Counted from the stretch's first letter, positions 1 to 9,048 are shown. The stretch: 64,000 nt of DNA from Bacteroidota bacterium (GCA_023397505.1 JAEWUC010000003.1:591021-655020), one strand, 5' to 3'. Made by a program: numbers and translations. Notes: generated by a model from the letters alone, not told the origin.

Positions 1-597
1 TTGTGCGTTCTCAACAATTACATCAGGCGGAACTTTTAAATGTATCGGCGCAAAATTCCAAATTGCGATTATGCCGGCTTCGATCATAATTTCCGCTGTT
101 TGCTGTGCCGCTTCGGGGGGTACTGTTAACACACCAATATTTATGTGCATACGCGTTATCATGTCGGCAAGTTTTTCGATTGGAAGAATTTCGATTCCGT
201 TTACAATTGTTTCGAGTTTTGATGGGTCGTTATCAAATGCGGCAACTATGTTTAATCCGTACGAAGTAAAATTTTTATAACCGATTATTGCACTGCCCAA
301 ACTTCCGGCGCCAACAAGAAAAGCATCAACATTATTATCCCAATTCAAAGTATGATTTAGCGCGGCAAGCAGTTCATCTAAATCGAAACCGATTTTGGGT
401 TTGCCGATTATTCCAGTCACTGTTAAATCTTTGCGAACTTGTATTGAATCAAGTTCAAGTTCATCGGCAATTAAATTGCTGGAAACTTGTTTAATATTTT
501 CCCTTTTGAGCCGATTCAGAAGATGAATATATTTTGGAAGACGCCTTAAAGTCGGTTCGGGAATAATTTTCAGTGATTTTTCATCAATTTTCATCAT
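1..597 (-). CDS. rex: Redox-sensing transcriptional repressor Rex (C-terminus cut by window edge)
   Basis: Open from an ATG at 597 (or the adjacent ATG at 594) through the left edge, giving 199 codons read by translating the minus strand. The N-terminal winged helix carries the family's IPEPTLRRLPKY opening and the ELDSIQVRKDL recognition region. A Rossmann domain follows with VGAGSLGSAI (NAD(H)-binding GxGxxG) and the AFDNDP segment. Rex proteins are about 210-220 residues, so only some 10-20 residues are missing. The family represses fermentation and respiration genes and is released by a high NADH/NAD+ ratio. There is no Shine-Dalgarno sequence before the start. Instead a 26-bp palindrome sits 4 nt upstream, suggesting autoregulation (inference). 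Identification is secure. Confidence 0.93.
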   Translation of the reverse strand, partial: MMKIDEKSLKIIPEPTLRRLPKYIHLLNRLKRENIKQVSSNLIADELELDSIQVRKDLTVTGIIGKPKIGFDLDELLAALNHTLNWDNNVDAFLVGAGSLGSAIIGYKNFTSYGLNIVAAFDNDPSKLETIVNGIEILPIEKLADMITRMHINIGVLTVPPEAAQQTAEIMIEAGIIAIWNFAPIHLKVPPDVIVENAQ

Positions 598-600
598 TTT

Positions 601-626
601 TATATCGATATTTTTTTATCGATATA
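601..626 (-). promoter_or_regulatory. Perfect inverted repeat upstream of rex, candidate operator
   Basis: The arms tatatcgata (601-610) and tatcgatata (617-626) are perfect 10-bp inverted repeats around a run of six T. Each arm also contains the self-palindrome TATCGATA. The repeat lies between the predicted -10 box and the start codon of rex, where a repressor would block transcription. It does not match the usual TTGTGA/TTAACA-type Rex box, so the binding protein is unknown. It could alternatively act as an RNA hairpin at the start codon. Confidence 0.55.
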
Positions 627-656
627 AAAATATCAATTATTCTATTAATTTGTCAA
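627..656 (-). promoter_or_regulatory. Sigma-70-like promoter of rex
   Basis: On the minus strand, TTGACA (656-651) is followed after 18 nt by TATTTT (632-627). The same TTGACA/TATTTT pair with a 17-nt spacer precedes the tRNA-Asn gene in this window, which supports it as the local consensus. The predicted transcription start falls inside the 601-626 palindrome. Confidence 0.5.
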
Positions 657-670
657 GGACTATTTAAAAT

Positions 671-693
671 AAAAAACCCTGCCGTGCCGGGTT
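671..693 (-). terminator. Intrinsic terminator of the PfkB kinase gene
   Basis: The stem aaccc/gggtt (675-679 with 689-693) is extended by an inner GC/GC pairing. It is followed on the minus strand by six U (676-671). It lies 25 nt beyond the kinase stop codon. Confidence 0.7.
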
Positions 694-717
694 AATGAAT
701 TTAAGTTTTATCAATGA

Positions 718-1752
718 TTATCTTTCTACTCTGCCCGAGCCGCCGCTTTTAACAAGTTTTTCAACTTCATCAATGCTTACCAAATTAAAATCGCCGGGGA
801 TTGAGTGTTTAAGACACGATGCTGCAACTGCAAATTCAAGCGCATCTTTTGTATTATCTTTTGTTAATAATCCATAGATAAGTCCGCTCGCAAATGAATC
901 TCCGCCGCCCACTCGGTCAACAATTTCAATATCATATCTTTTGGAACGATATGGAGCTTTGCAATCTTTATCATCCAAAAGCAAAGCACTCCAGCCGTTT
1001 TTAGAAGCAGAGAAACTTTCGCGTAATGTAATTGCGACTGTTTTAAAATTATAAGTCTCTTTCAATTTTTTGGCTACATTAAAATATCCTTGTTCATCGA
1101 GATGACCGGCTTCTATATTTGTCTTTTCTGCTTTCAAACCCAAACTTTTTTCGGCGTCTTCTTCGTTGGCAATACAAACATCAACATATTTCATAAGCGG
1201 TTGCATTACGGCTTGAGCTTCTTGCGTAGTCCACATTTTCGCTCTGAAGTTTAAATCACAGCTAATTATCACATCCAAAGATTTTGCGGCTTCGCAAGCT
1301 TCGTTTAAAAGTTCTTGAGCATTTTTTCCCAGTGCCGGGGTAATGCCCGTCCAGTGAAACCATGAAGCGTTTTCAAAAACTTTTTTCCAATCAACTTCAC
1401 CTTTTTTCATCAATGAAACAGCAGAGCCGGCTCTATCGTAAATAACTTTTGAAGCTCTTTGACTTGCACCTGTTTCTAAAAAATAAATTCCTACTCTATC
1501 TCCGCCGCGGACAATAAAATCATCCTTCACACCGAATCTTCTTAAATGATTAACCGCAGATTGACCGATTTCATGTTTAGGCAGCTTCGACACAAAGTAC
1601 GATTCCAATCCATAATTTGATAGCGATACGGCAACGTTTGCTTCACCGCCGCCATAAGTTACTTCAAAATTTTGTGCTTGAACAAATCGTGTAAACCCAG
1701 GCGTAGATAACCGAAGCATAATCTCGCCAAAGGTAACTACTTTCTTTTTCAT
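718..1752 (-). CDS. kdgK: PfkB-family sugar kinase, probably 2-keto-3-deoxygluconate kinase
   Basis: A 344-residue ribokinase-fold kinase. The N-terminal TFGEIMLRLSTPG and the YGGGEANVAVSL motif match the PfkB substrate-binding start. The C-terminal signature DRVGGGDSFASGLIYG holds the anion hole and the catalytic Asp. Close similarity in the first 120 residues to 2-dehydro-3-deoxygluconokinases suggests phosphorylation of KDG to KDPG, but PfkB substrates are hard to assign by eye and a fructokinase-like role is possible. No KDPG aldolase or uronate genes are adjacent. The start is fixed by AAGGAAG upstream of the ATG. It is a monocistronic unit with its own terminator. Confidence 0.8.
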   Translation of the reverse strand: MKKKVVTFGEIMLRLSTPGFTRFVQAQNFEVTYGGGEANVAVSLSNYGLESYFVSKLPKHEIGQSAVNHLRRFGVKDDFIVRGGDRVGIYFLETGASQRASKVIYDRAGSAVSLMKKGEVDWKKVFENASWFHWTGITPALGKNAQELLNEACEAAKSLDVIISCDLNFRAKMWTTQEAQAVMQPLMKYVDVCIANEEDAEKSLGLKAEKTNIEAGHLDEQGYFNVAKKLKETYNFKTVAITLRESFSASKNGWSALLLDDKDCKAPYRSKRYDIEIVDRVGGGDSFASGLIYGLLTKDNTKDALEFAVAASCLKHSIPGDFNLVSIDEVEKLVKSGGSGRVER

Positions 1753-1834
1753 CTGTTTTTCTTCCTTTTATTCATTCAAAAAATTTTCTGCACAAAAATA
1801 AAAACTTTTATAGAGTAAAAACGACCGCCAATCA

Positions 1835-4039
1835 TTACAAATTTCTTTTCCAGAATTCGAGCATTGTGTTGTATAAATGAATCCGCGCGGGCGTATCGGA
1901 AATTCCGTGCTTACGCATCGGGTAAATCATCATATCGAACATTTTATTTGCTTTGATTAATTCATCAATAAAGGCATATGCATTTTGAAGATGCACATTA
2001 TCATCATATGAACCGTGAACGATCAATAATCTTCCGTGGAGATTCTTTGCTTTCCGAACGAGAGATGTTTTTTCATAACCGTCGGGGTTTACTCCCGGCG
2101 TTTTCATTGCCATCTCACCGAATTTAGTATCGTAATATCTCCAATCCGTAACACCCGCAACAGCAATGCCTGCTTTAAATTCTTTCGAATTTGTCATAGC
2201 ATTAAAAGTAAAAGTACCGCCTCCGCTCCATCCCCAAATTCCAATTCTGCTTGAATCAATGTACGATTGTTTTTTAAACCACTTAACACCATCAATTAGA
2301 TCGTTTAGTTCGACATCACCCCCGAAATTTTTTAGTATTAAGTTTTCAAGTTTTTTACTGATGGCTGCTGCCGATCTCGGGTCGACGCGCGCAACGAGAA
2401 AGCCGTTATCGAGAAGAACCTGATCAAAATAAATCGACCGCCATGCATTTTGAACTTGCGGTGCCGATGGTCCACCGTAAACATAAATTATCAATGGATA
2501 TTTTTTTGTGGGATTAAAATCCACCGGCTTCATAATTTCTGCCGGAAGTTGAAAACCGTCTTTAGATGTAATTGAAAAAATTTCGGGTCTCCGAAGGTTA
2601 ATCAACTCCAGTTTTTCATCATCATAACTTGCAAGTTCTTTTAGCAAACTTCCGTCATTTTTATTAAGCGATAATATGGGAGGTGTTGAAATATTTGAAT
2701 AAGTATCAAAATAAAATTCGGCGGAATTATTAAAATTAATTCTGTGAGTAAAATCGCCGGTACTTATTTTCTCGAAGCCGATGCCGTCAAAATTAACTTT
2801 GTAAAGATGTTTTTCTTTGGGATCTTTTTCCTGCGCGGTGAAATAAACAATTTCATTTTTTTCATCAACGGCACTTATTGCGCCGCGAACCCAATACGCC
2901 GATCCGCCGCTTGATGCTACTGCCCATTCTCCATTTGTCAACTGATTAATCAATTTCCCGTTTTCATCATACCTGTATATATGTGCATAACCGTCTCTTT
3001 CGGAAACCCATAAAAACTCTTTACCGTTTTTCAGGAAAGTTAAATCATCATTAACATTAACCCAACCGGGGTCGGTCTCTTTTAAAATGTGTTTAACTTT
3101 ACCTGAATTTTTATCGGCAAACAACAAATCAATTTGTTCCTGCATTCTATTCATTGTTTGCACGGCAATTTGCCGACTGCTGGGCAGCCAATTAATCCGG
3201 ATAATATATTCGTATGGATATTCCGAGAAATCAATCCAAGTTGTTTTTAAATTTTCTATGTCCGTAACCGCGACTTTAACAATAGGATTAATTCCACCCG
3301 TTTTGGGATAACGCTGTTTAATTACATTCGGTACAACAGGCTTGAAATCCGGATAATACATTTCACTTACCAGCGATTCATCAGTTTTTAAAAATGCAAT
3401 AGATTTTGAATCGGGCGACCACCAATAACCAATATCTCTCCTTCCAAAAACTTCTTCCCAGTAAACCCAGGAAAGTGTTCCATTTAAAATTGTATCCGAG
3501 CCATCAGATGTAATTTGTTTTTCAATTTTGGATGTAAGATCATAAACATATAGATTATTAGCCCGTACATATGCAAGGTTTTTACCGTCGGGAGAGAAAT
3601 TTACATTTTTTTCTTCTTCATCGGTTTTTGTTATTTGCACAAATTGCGATGACTCAAAGTCTAAAAGGAAAATATCCCCGTTAAAAACATAAACGCATGC
3701 TTTGCCTTTCGGTTCAAATGATTCCGGCATATTCAAAACCTTTGGAGTTGAATCTGCTAAAAATGTTTTTAAGTTTTGAATTGTTTTTTGCATATCAAAA
3801 AGAATTTTTGATTTATTACTTTTTACGTTAAACAATTCAAAACTTCTTTTTTCAGCCGGAATGCGCGGGTTGTAAATCACAACTTCTTCGTTGGAAATCC
3901 AAGTGCAGATTGGGAGAGAAGTTATTGCTGACGGCTCGTTACTGTAAATCCATTCAACAGAAATATTTTGTTTTGTTTGTGCAACAAGAGTTAATGTAAA
4001 GAATAGAACAAATGACATAAATATTATTTTTCTTTGCAT
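1835..4039 (-). CDS. Dipeptidyl-peptidase IV-type serine peptidase (S9B)
   Basis: A 734-residue protein with an N-terminal signal peptide ending near VAQTKQ, so exported. An eight-bladed propeller region (PD40-like repeats such as FSPDGKNLAY) precedes the alpha/beta hydrolase domain. The DPP-IV double-Glu motif is visible in VYWEEVFGR, which anchors the free N-terminus of substrates. The YVYGGPSAP oxyanion segment and catalytic triad are present: S605 in GWSGGG, D679/D680 in GSYDDNVH, and H711 in RKHG. It cleaves X-Pro or X-Ala dipeptides from peptide N-termini, and so would feed periplasmic peptide use. RBS GGTGAG precedes the start. It is oriented like the csp gene upstream, but a terminator separates the two. 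Confidence 0.92.
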   Translation of the reverse strand: MQRKIIFMSFVLFFTLTLVAQTKQNISVEWIYSNEPSAITSLPICTWISNEEVVIYNPRIPAEKRSFELFNVKSNKSKILFDMQKTIQNLKTFLADSTPKVLNMPESFEPKGKACVYVFNGDIFLLDFESSQFVQITKTDEEEKNVNFSPDGKNLAYVRANNLYVYDLTSKIEKQITSDGSDTILNGTLSWVYWEEVFGRRDIGYWWSPDSKSIAFLKTDESLVSEMYYPDFKPVVPNVIKQRYPKTGGINPIVKVAVTDIENLKTTWIDFSEYPYEYIIRINWLPSSRQIAVQTMNRMQEQIDLLFADKNSGKVKHILKETDPGWVNVNDDLTFLKNGKEFLWVSERDGYAHIYRYDENGKLINQLTNGEWAVASSGGSAYWVRGAISAVDEKNEIVYFTAQEKDPKEKHLYKVNFDGIGFEKISTGDFTHRINFNNSAEFYFDTYSNISTPPILSLNKNDGSLLKELASYDDEKLELINLRRPEIFSITSKDGFQLPAEIMKPVDFNPTKKYPLIIYVYGGPSAPQVQNAWRSIYFDQVLLDNGFLVARVDPRSAAAISKKLENLILKNFGGDVELNDLIDGVKWFKKQSYIDSSRIGIWGWSGGGTFTFNAMTNSKEFKAGIAVAGVTDWRYYDTKFGEMAMKTPGVNPDGYEKTSLVRKAKNLHGRLLIVHGSYDDNVHLQNAYAFIDELIKANKMFDMMIYPMRKHGISDTPARIHLYNTMLEFWKRNL

Positions 4040-4101
4040 AAGCTCACCGATAAATATTAAAAGAATTTTTACGTTATAAAAGATAAGATGTTTAAAAAAT
4101 A

Positions 4102-4124
4102 AAACCCCGGATAAACCGGGGTTT
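4102..4124 (-). terminator. Intrinsic terminator of the cold-shock gene
   Basis: Perfect 9-bp stem aaaccccgg/ccggggttt (4102-4110 with 4116-4124) with a 5-nt loop. The minus strand continues with a U-rich stretch. It lies 23 nt beyond the csp stop codon. Confidence 0.85.
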
Positions 4125-4147
4125 CAAATTAAATTATTTAGTAAAAA

Positions 4148-4360
4148 TTAATTGATAACTTTTACCTCTTGAGCCTGAAGACCTTTTTGGCCTTGAGCAA
4201 CAGTGAATTCAACTTGTTGACCTTCTTGAAGTGTTTTGTATCCTTCACCAACAATTGCTTGGAAATGAACAAAAACGTCATCTCCATCTTTGCGTTGAAT
4301 GAAACCATAACCCTTAGAACTGTTGAACCATTTAACGGTTCCTTGTACTTTTTCAGCCAT
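4148..4360 (-). CDS. cspA: Cold-shock domain protein (CspA family)
   Basis: A 70-residue single OB-fold cold-shock domain. The RNA-binding motifs KGYGFI (RNP1) and VFVHF (RNP2) and the GTVKWFN opening are intact, and the length is exactly that of the family. It binds single-stranded RNA/DNA as an RNA chaperone. The start is chosen at MAEKVQG, with AGGAGC upstream. About 100 nt of untranslated leader separates it from the tRNA terminator, as is common for csp genes, but no specific thermosensor structure is evident by eye. Confidence 0.95.
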   Translation of the reverse strand: MAEKVQGTVKWFNSSKGYGFIQRKDGDDVFVHFQAIVGEGYKTLQEGQQVEFTVAQGQKGLQAQEVKVIN

Positions 4361-4462
4361 CTTAAAGATGCTCCTAAAAAATTATTAAATTAGTTAAAAA
4401 GAACGAGCACCTGAGTAACTTTGTTAATACGAAAATCAACAAACAACACTGCTCAAGTTCAT

Positions 4463-4497
4463 AAAAAAAGGGCTTTCGGAAACACCGCAAGCCCTTT
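4463..4497 (-). terminator. Intrinsic terminator of tRNA-Asn
   Basis: A 9-bp stem aaagggctt/aagcccttt (4467-4475 with 4489-4497) is extended by an inner CGG/CCG pairing. A run of U follows on the minus strand (4469-4463). It starts 2 nt after the tRNA 3' end. Confidence 0.8.
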
Positions 4498-4499
4498 CG

Positions 4500-4571
4500 C
4501 TCCGCGGGCAGGGCTCGAACCTGCAACCCTGCGGTTAACAGCCGCATGCTCTACCATTGAGCTACCGCGGA
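4500..4571 (-). tRNA. tRNA-Asn (GTT anticodon)
   Basis: The minus strand folds as a standard cloverleaf. It has a 7-bp acceptor stem TCCGCGG/CCGCGGA, D arm GCTC...GAGC, anticodon stem TGCGG/CCGCA with loop CTGTTAA (anticodon GTT), a 5-nt variable loop, and T arm GCAGG-TTCGAGC-CCTGC. The discriminator base is G (position 4500), as expected for tRNA-Asn. CCA is not encoded. It is flanked by a clear promoter and terminator, so it is a single-gene unit. Confidence 0.96.
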
Positions 4572-4605
4572 ATTCAAACTTTAACTACTAACAAATTGAG
4601 GTGTA

Positions 4606-4634
4606 AAAATAGACTTTGTGAAGTGTTTTGTCAA
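4606..4634 (-). promoter_or_regulatory. Sigma-70-like promoter of tRNA-Asn
   Basis: TTGACA (4634-4629), a 17-nt spacer, then TATTTT (4611-4606) on the minus strand. The -10 box ends 34 nt before the mature tRNA 5' end. Confidence 0.7.
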
Positions 4635-4858
4635 GTTATCATGAAATATTTTTTTATTGCCTTTGAATTTCCAAAGAAGATAACTCCATTCTAATAATTG
4701 AGAAGTTGATTAATTTTTATTAAGAGATATTCTCGATTAATCTTATCTTTTGTTCAGTTTTATTGTTCATTCCCAACATTGTACATTTTTGTGTCTAAAA
4801 GATATGGGCATACTAATTGCGGTTAAAGTACGTTTAATTTATTAGGAAGGAATTAATT

Positions 4859-6538
4859 ATGGATTCCGAAAGTTTAAAGAAAAAAGTACAGGATGCCTTT
4901 AATAACTGGGATAACAATCTTTATAAAAAAACGATTACAAAATTTCCTGAAAGACAAAAGGAATTTACTTCTCAATCATTCACACCCATTAAACCTGTTT
5001 ATTCACCACAAGATACCAACGAAGAAAATTATAACGAGCGTTTAGGTTTTCCGGGTTTGTACCCTTTTACACGCGGTGTTCAGCCGACAATGTACCGTGG
5101 AAAATTTTGGACTATGCGACAATATGCAGGGTTTGGAACTGCCAAAACATCGAACGAAAGATACCGCTATTTATTAGCGCAGGGTCAAATGGGTTTGTCT
5201 GTTGCATTTGATTTACCTACTCAAATCGGTTACGACAGCGACGATCCAATGGCTTTGGGCGAAGTTGGAAAAGTCGGCGTAGCCATCGATACTCTTGCCG
5301 ATATGGAAATTTTATTCGATCAAATTCCACTCGATAAAGTTTCTTCATCGATGACAATCAACGCACCTGCTTCTGTTTTATTGGCGATGTACATAGCAGT
5401 TGCAGAAAAACAAGGCATAAGCAGGGATAAAATCAGCGGTACTATTCAAAACGATATTCTTAAAGAATACATTGCCCGCGGCACTTATATTTATCCGCCC
5501 AAACCTTCGATGCGTTTGATTACAAATATTTTTGAATTCTGTTCGAAAGAAGTTCCGAAGTGGAATACAATTTCAATTTCCGGCTACCATATTCGCGAAG
5601 CAGGATCAACCGCTGCACAGGAAGTAGGTTTTACACTCGCAGATGGAATTGCTTATGTTGAAGCTGCAATAAAAGCAGGTTTGGATGTTGATCAATTCGC
5701 CGGACAACTTTCGTTCTTTTTTAATGCGCACAATGATCTTTTAGAAGAAGTTGCAAAGTACCGCGCTGCCCGCCGCTTATGGGCAAAAATTATGAAAGAA
5801 AGATTCGGCGCGAAAAAAGATAAATCGATGATGCTTCGTTTCCATTCCCAAACAGCAGGCTCTACTTTAACGGCACAACAAGTTGACAATAATATAGTTC
5901 GTGTAACAATTCAAACGTTGGCAGCTGTGCTTGGCGGAACGCAAAGCTTGCACACAAATTCCCGCGATGAAGCTCTTGCGCTGCCGACTGAACAATCCGT
6001 AAAAATTGCATTACGTACACAACAAATTGTTGCCCACGAAAGCGGCGTTACAAATACAATCGATCCCCTCGCAGGTTCTTATTACGTTGAAGCATTGACC
6101 GACCAGATCGAAAAGGAAGCAGAAGAATATATTTCTAAAATTGATGCAATGGGCGGAGTAATTGCTGCAATTGAAGCCGGATACATTCAAACAGAAATTC
6201 AAAAATCGGCTTATCGATTCAACCAGGAAATGGAGCGCGGTGAAAGAATAATTGTCGGGCAAAATAAATTCCAGGAAAAAGAAGAGCAGAAAAAAGATTT
6301 GTTAAAGATCGACGAAAAAGTTCAACGCGATCAAGTTGAATTCTTAAATAAAATTCGCGCTCAAAGAAACAACACTGAAATTGAGCAAAAAATTACTGCT
6401 CTTAAAAATGCAGCACAGGGTGAAAGTAATCTTATGCCGTTTATACTTGATGCCGTAAAATCTTACGCTAGTATTGGAGAAATTTGCAACGCTATGCGCG
6501 AAGTCTTCGGCGAGTACAAAGAACACGTTGTGATTTAA
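4859..6538 (+). CDS. mutA: Methylmalonyl-CoA mutase, catalytic subunit (no B12-binding domain)
   Basis: A 559-residue TIM-barrel subunit that interconverts succinyl-CoA and (R)-methylmalonyl-CoA by radical chemistry with adenosylcobalamin. Family motifs are dense: [44 protein letters not shown] and SISGYH. Y79 and R219 occupy the positions that mark methylmalonyl-CoA rather than isobutyryl-CoA specificity, where Phe and Gln are expected (family knowledge). The protein stops after the barrel and linker. The C-terminal cobalamin domain with DxHxxG is absent, so a separate small subunit must exist elsewhere. RBS AGGAAGG lies 8 nt before the ATG. It heads the operon with the epimerase and decarboxylase genes. 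Confidence 0.93.
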   Translation: MDSESLKKKVQDAFNNWDNNLYKKTITKFPERQKEFTSQSFTPIKPVYSPQDTNEENYNERLGFPGLYPFTRGVQPTMYRGKFWTMRQYAGFGTAKTSNERYRYLLAQGQMGLSVAFDLPTQIGYDSDDPMALGEVGKVGVAIDTLADMEILFDQIPLDKVSSSMTINAPASVLLAMYIAVAEKQGISRDKISGTIQNDILKEYIARGTYIYPPKPSMRLITNIFEFCSKEVPKWNTISISGYHIREAGSTAAQEVGFTLADGIAYVEAAIKAGLDVDQFAGQLSFFFNAHNDLLEEVAKYRAARRLWAKIMKERFGAKKDKSMMLRFHSQTAGSTLTAQQVDNNIVRVTIQTLAAVLGGTQSLHTNSRDEALALPTEQSVKIALRTQQIVAHESGVTNTIDPLAGSYYVEALTDQIEKEAEEYISKIDAMGGVIAAIEAGYIQTEIQKSAYRFNQEMERGERIIVGQNKFQEKEEQKKDLLKIDEKVQRDQVEFLNKIRAQRNNTEIEQKITALKNAAQGESNLMPFILDAVKSYASIGEICNAMREVFGEYKEHVVI

Positions 6539-6595
6539 CTTGTTGGCTTGCTAAAAATACGGGACGATACAGAAATCAGAATTAAAGAGGTGAAA

Positions 6596-7009
6596 ATGGA
6601 AATAACTCATTTGGAACATATAGGAATCGCAGTTAAAAATTTGGATGAATCGATTAAATACTACGAGAACGTACTCGGTTTAAAATGTTATGCAATCGAA
6701 GAAGTGAAAGATCAAAAAGTTAAAACAGCCTTTTTTATGGTGGGACAAACAAAAATTGAACTGCTTGAATCGACAGACGCAGAAGGACCTATTGGAAAAC
6801 ATATTGAAAAGAGAGGCGAAGGAATTCATCACATAGCTTTTGCAACGAAAAATTTAAGCGGTGCATTGGAAGAAGTCGCATCAAAAGGAATTCAATTAAT
6901 CGACAAACAGCCGCGCAAAGGTGCAGAAGGTTTGAACATAGCTTTTCTTCACCCGAAATTTACAAGCGGAGTGTTAACGGAATTATGCGAGAATGATAGT
7001 GTAGAGTGA
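6596..7009 (+). CDS. mce: Methylmalonyl-CoA epimerase
   Basis: A 137-residue VOC-fold metalloenzyme that interconverts (R)- and (S)-methylmalonyl-CoA. This links the mutase upstream to the (S)-specific decarboxylase downstream. Metal-ligand regions are visible in THLEHIGIAV, GIHHIAF and the final LTELCE. The ATG at 6596 is chosen because AGAGG lies 5 nt upstream; an earlier TTG at 6548 would add 16 residues not seen in the family. The last codons (Ser-Val-Glu-stop) lie inside the left inverted repeat of the small element that follows, so the extreme C-terminus may have been rewritten by the insertion. Confidence 0.92.
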   Translation: MEITHLEHIGIAVKNLDESIKYYENVLGLKCYAIEEVKDQKVKTAFFMVGQTKIELLESTDAEGPIGKHIEKRGEGIHHIAFATKNLSGALEEVASKGIQLIDKQPRKGAEGLNIAFLHPKFTSGVLTELCENDSVE

Positions 7010-7467
7010 TGAGTGTAGAACGTAGAGTGTAAAATTTGAATAAATGGAGAATCAAATGGGACGAATATTTGAACCTCCTATTCCGTATAAAGGTGTTCTG
7101 TATCAAAAGGCGATTGATTTTGCAATAAGGGTTGTAAAGCTATTTAGATATTTAATTCAGAAAGATAGAACTTTAGAAGCACTTTATATACAATTAGTAA
7201 AAGCAGGAACATCAATTGGAGCTAATATTTCAGAAGCTCAAAGCGGGTCATCGAAGAAAGATTTCTCAAATAAACTTTTAATTGCGCTTAAAGAAGGAAG
7301 AGAAACCGAATATTGGTTAAAAGTATTTTATAAAACAGAAATTATAACACAACAAGAATATGATAGTTTAATTAAAGAATGATGAACTAGAAAGATTGTT
7401 GACAAGTAGTATTAAAACCTCAAAAGGAATTTAATACTCTACACTCTCAATTCATCACTCTACACTA
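6997..7467. mobile_element. Small inverted-repeat-bounded element carrying a four-helix-bundle gene
   Basis: The 16-nt sequence at 6997-7012 (TAGTGTAGAGTGATGA) recurs as a perfect inverted copy at 7452-7467. Further imperfect GTGTAGA-rich similarity lies just inside both ends. The 471-bp interval contains only a four-helix-bundle gene of the 23S rRNA intervening-sequence family and sits between two operon genes with related functions. This resembles IVS elements, which carry such genes within complementary ends. Mobility is inferred; no transposase is present. Confidence 0.6.
7056..7382 (+). CDS. Four-helix-bundle protein (23S rRNA IVS family), C-terminus frameshifted
   Basis: The family core SIGANISEAQSG followed by KDFSNKLLIALKEGRETEYWL identifies the S23/IVS four-helix-bundle family. 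Its function is unknown, with proposed RNA or protein scaffolding roles. Start 7056 is preferred because GGAG lies 6 nt upstream; an in-frame ATG at 7044 adds four residues. The frame stops at 7382 after DSLIKE. The +1 frame immediately continues with DELERLLTSSIKTSKGI to a stop at 7432-7434, which is the expected end of the last helix. A 2-nt loss near 7380 therefore probably truncated the gene by about 18 residues. It may be non-functional. Confidence 0.82.
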   Translation: MGRIFEPPIPYKGVLYQKAIDFAIRVVKLFRYLIQKDRTLEALYIQLVKAGTSIGANISEAQSGSSKKDFSNKLLIALKEGRETEYWLKVFYKTEIITQQEYDSLIKE

Positions 7468-7481
7468 ATTAAGGAGTATCA

Positions 7482-9041
7482 ATGGCAATTCAAGAGAAGA
7501 TCAAAGAATTAATGGACATGCGGAACAAGGCGCGTTTGGGCGGCGGCGAAAAGAGAATCGAGTCGCAGCACCAAAAAGGAAAATACACCGCGCGTGAAAG
7601 AATCGATATGCTGCTCGACGAAGGAAGCTTTGAAGAATTCGATATGTTTGTTTCGCACAGAACTGTTGATTTCGGATTAGACAAACAAACTTATTTATCC
7701 GACGGAGTTGTAACCGGTTACGGAACAATTGACGGAAGATTGGTTTATGTTTTTTCGCAGGACTTTACTGTATTCGGCGGATCGCTATCGGAGATGTATG
7801 CGCAAAAGATTTGCAAGGTTATGGATAAGGCAATGAAAGTCGGCGCACCAGTAATCGGGATTAACGATAGCGGCGGTGCGAGAATTCAGGAGGGAGTAAA
7901 AAGTTTGGGCGGTTACGCCGAAATTTTTCAACGCAACATTATGGCTTCGGGAGTAATACCACAAATTTCGGCTATATTTGGTCCGTGCGCCGGCGGCGCT
8001 GTGTATTCGCCGGCATTAACTGATTTTACAATCATGAGTAAAGATACAAGCTACATGTTTGTCACGGGACCCAAAGTTGTTAAAACTGTAACCGGTGAAA
8101 CTGTAACAGACGAAGAACTTGGCGGCGCGATGGTTCACGGTTCAAAATCAGGCGTTGCCCATTTTGTAGCCGAAGATGAACAAGAAGGAATTTTATTGAT
8201 CAGAAAAATTTTGAGCTACCTCCCGCAAAACAATTTGGAAGATCCGCCGCTTCATGTTTGCGATGATCCGATTGATAGACTTGAAGATTCCTTAAATGAA
8301 ATAATTCCTGAAAGCACAACAAAACCATACGATGTAAAAGATGTAATACACGCAATAACAGATTATCATGAATTTTTGGAAGTTCAAAGACATTATGCGC
8401 CGAATATTATTACCGGGTTTGCACGTTTCAACGGAGTGTCGGTTGGTATAGTTGCCAATCAACCAAGTTATCTTGCTGGCGTACTCGATATCAGTTCTTC
8501 GCGCAAAGCTGCAAGATTCGTACGATTCTGCGACGCGTTTAATATTCCTATTGTAACATTAGTTGATGTACCTGGATTTTTACCCGGGACAACGCAGGAA
8601 TATGGGGGAATAATTTTGCACGGCGCTAAATTATTATTCGCTTACGGCGAAGCCACTGTTCCTAAAATTACAATTATACTCCGCAAAGCTTACGGCGGTG
8701 CATACGATGTTATGGGTTCCAAACATTTGCGCGGCGATATAAATTATGCATGGCCGACTGCGGAAATTGCTGTAATGGGTCCGCGCGGTGCAATTGAAGT
8801 TCTGCACAATAGGGAAATTTCTGCAATCGAAGACGAACATGAAAAAGCTGTTTTCATTACTCAAAAAGAAGAGGAATACAGAAGGAAATTTGCAACTCCG
8901 TATGTTGCAGCTAAATACGGATTCATCGATGATGTAATAGAACCGCGCAATACAAGATTCAGAATAATACGCGCACTTCAATCTCTTTCTACAAAGAAAG
9001 ATGTTAATCCTCCGAAGAAACATTCAAACATACCTTTGTGA
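7482..9041 (+). CDS. mmdA: Methylmalonyl-CoA decarboxylase alpha subunit (carboxyltransferase)
   Basis: A 519-residue acyl-CoA carboxyltransferase with two crotonase-like domains. Both oxyanion-hole glycine motifs are present: [14 protein letters not shown] with [13 protein letters not shown] in the N-domain, and GFLPGTTQE with [12 protein letters not shown] in the C-domain. Alone it would also fit propionyl-CoA carboxylase beta chain. The adjacent delta (OadG), biotin carrier and beta (OadB) subunits, with no biotin carboxylase, argue for the sodium-pumping decarboxylase. It transfers CO2 from (S)-methylmalonyl-CoA to biotin, giving propionyl-CoA. RBS AAGGAG lies 7 nt before the ATG. Confidence 0.93.
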   Translation: MAIQEKIKELMDMRNKARLGGGEKRIESQHQKGKYTARERIDMLLDEGSFEEFDMFVSHRTVDFGLDKQTYLSDGVVTGYGTIDGRLVYVFSQDFTVFGGSLSEMYAQKICKVMDKAMKVGAPVIGINDSGGARIQEGVKSLGGYAEIFQRNIMASGVIPQISAIFGPCAGGAVYSPALTDFTIMSKDTSYMFVTGPKVVKTVTGETVTDEELGGAMVHGSKSGVAHFVAEDEQEGILLIRKILSYLPQNNLEDPPLHVCDDPIDRLEDSLNEIIPESTTKPYDVKDVIHAITDYHEFLEVQRHYAPNIITGFARFNGVSVGIVANQPSYLAGVLDISSSRKAARFVRFCDAFNIPIVTLVDVPGFLPGTTQEYGGIILHGAKLLFAYGEATVPKITIILRKAYGGAYDVMGSKHLRGDINYAWPTAEIAVMGPRGAIEVLHNREISAIEDEHEKAVFITQKEEEYRRKFATPYVAAKYGFIDDVIEPRNTRFRIIRALQSLSTKKDVNPPKKHSNIPL

Positions 9042-9048
9042 GGCAATA

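Noticed and set aside
4859..6538. Isobutyryl-CoA or 2-hydroxyisobutyryl-CoA mutase
   Set aside because: Y79 and R219 are the methylmalonyl-CoA-type residues, and the operon partners are epimerase and methylmalonyl-CoA decarboxylase.
7482..9041. Propionyl-CoA carboxylase beta chain (ATP-dependent)
   Set aside because: The neighbours are OadG- and OadB-type subunits and there is no biotin carboxylase gene, so a decarboxylase complex fits better.
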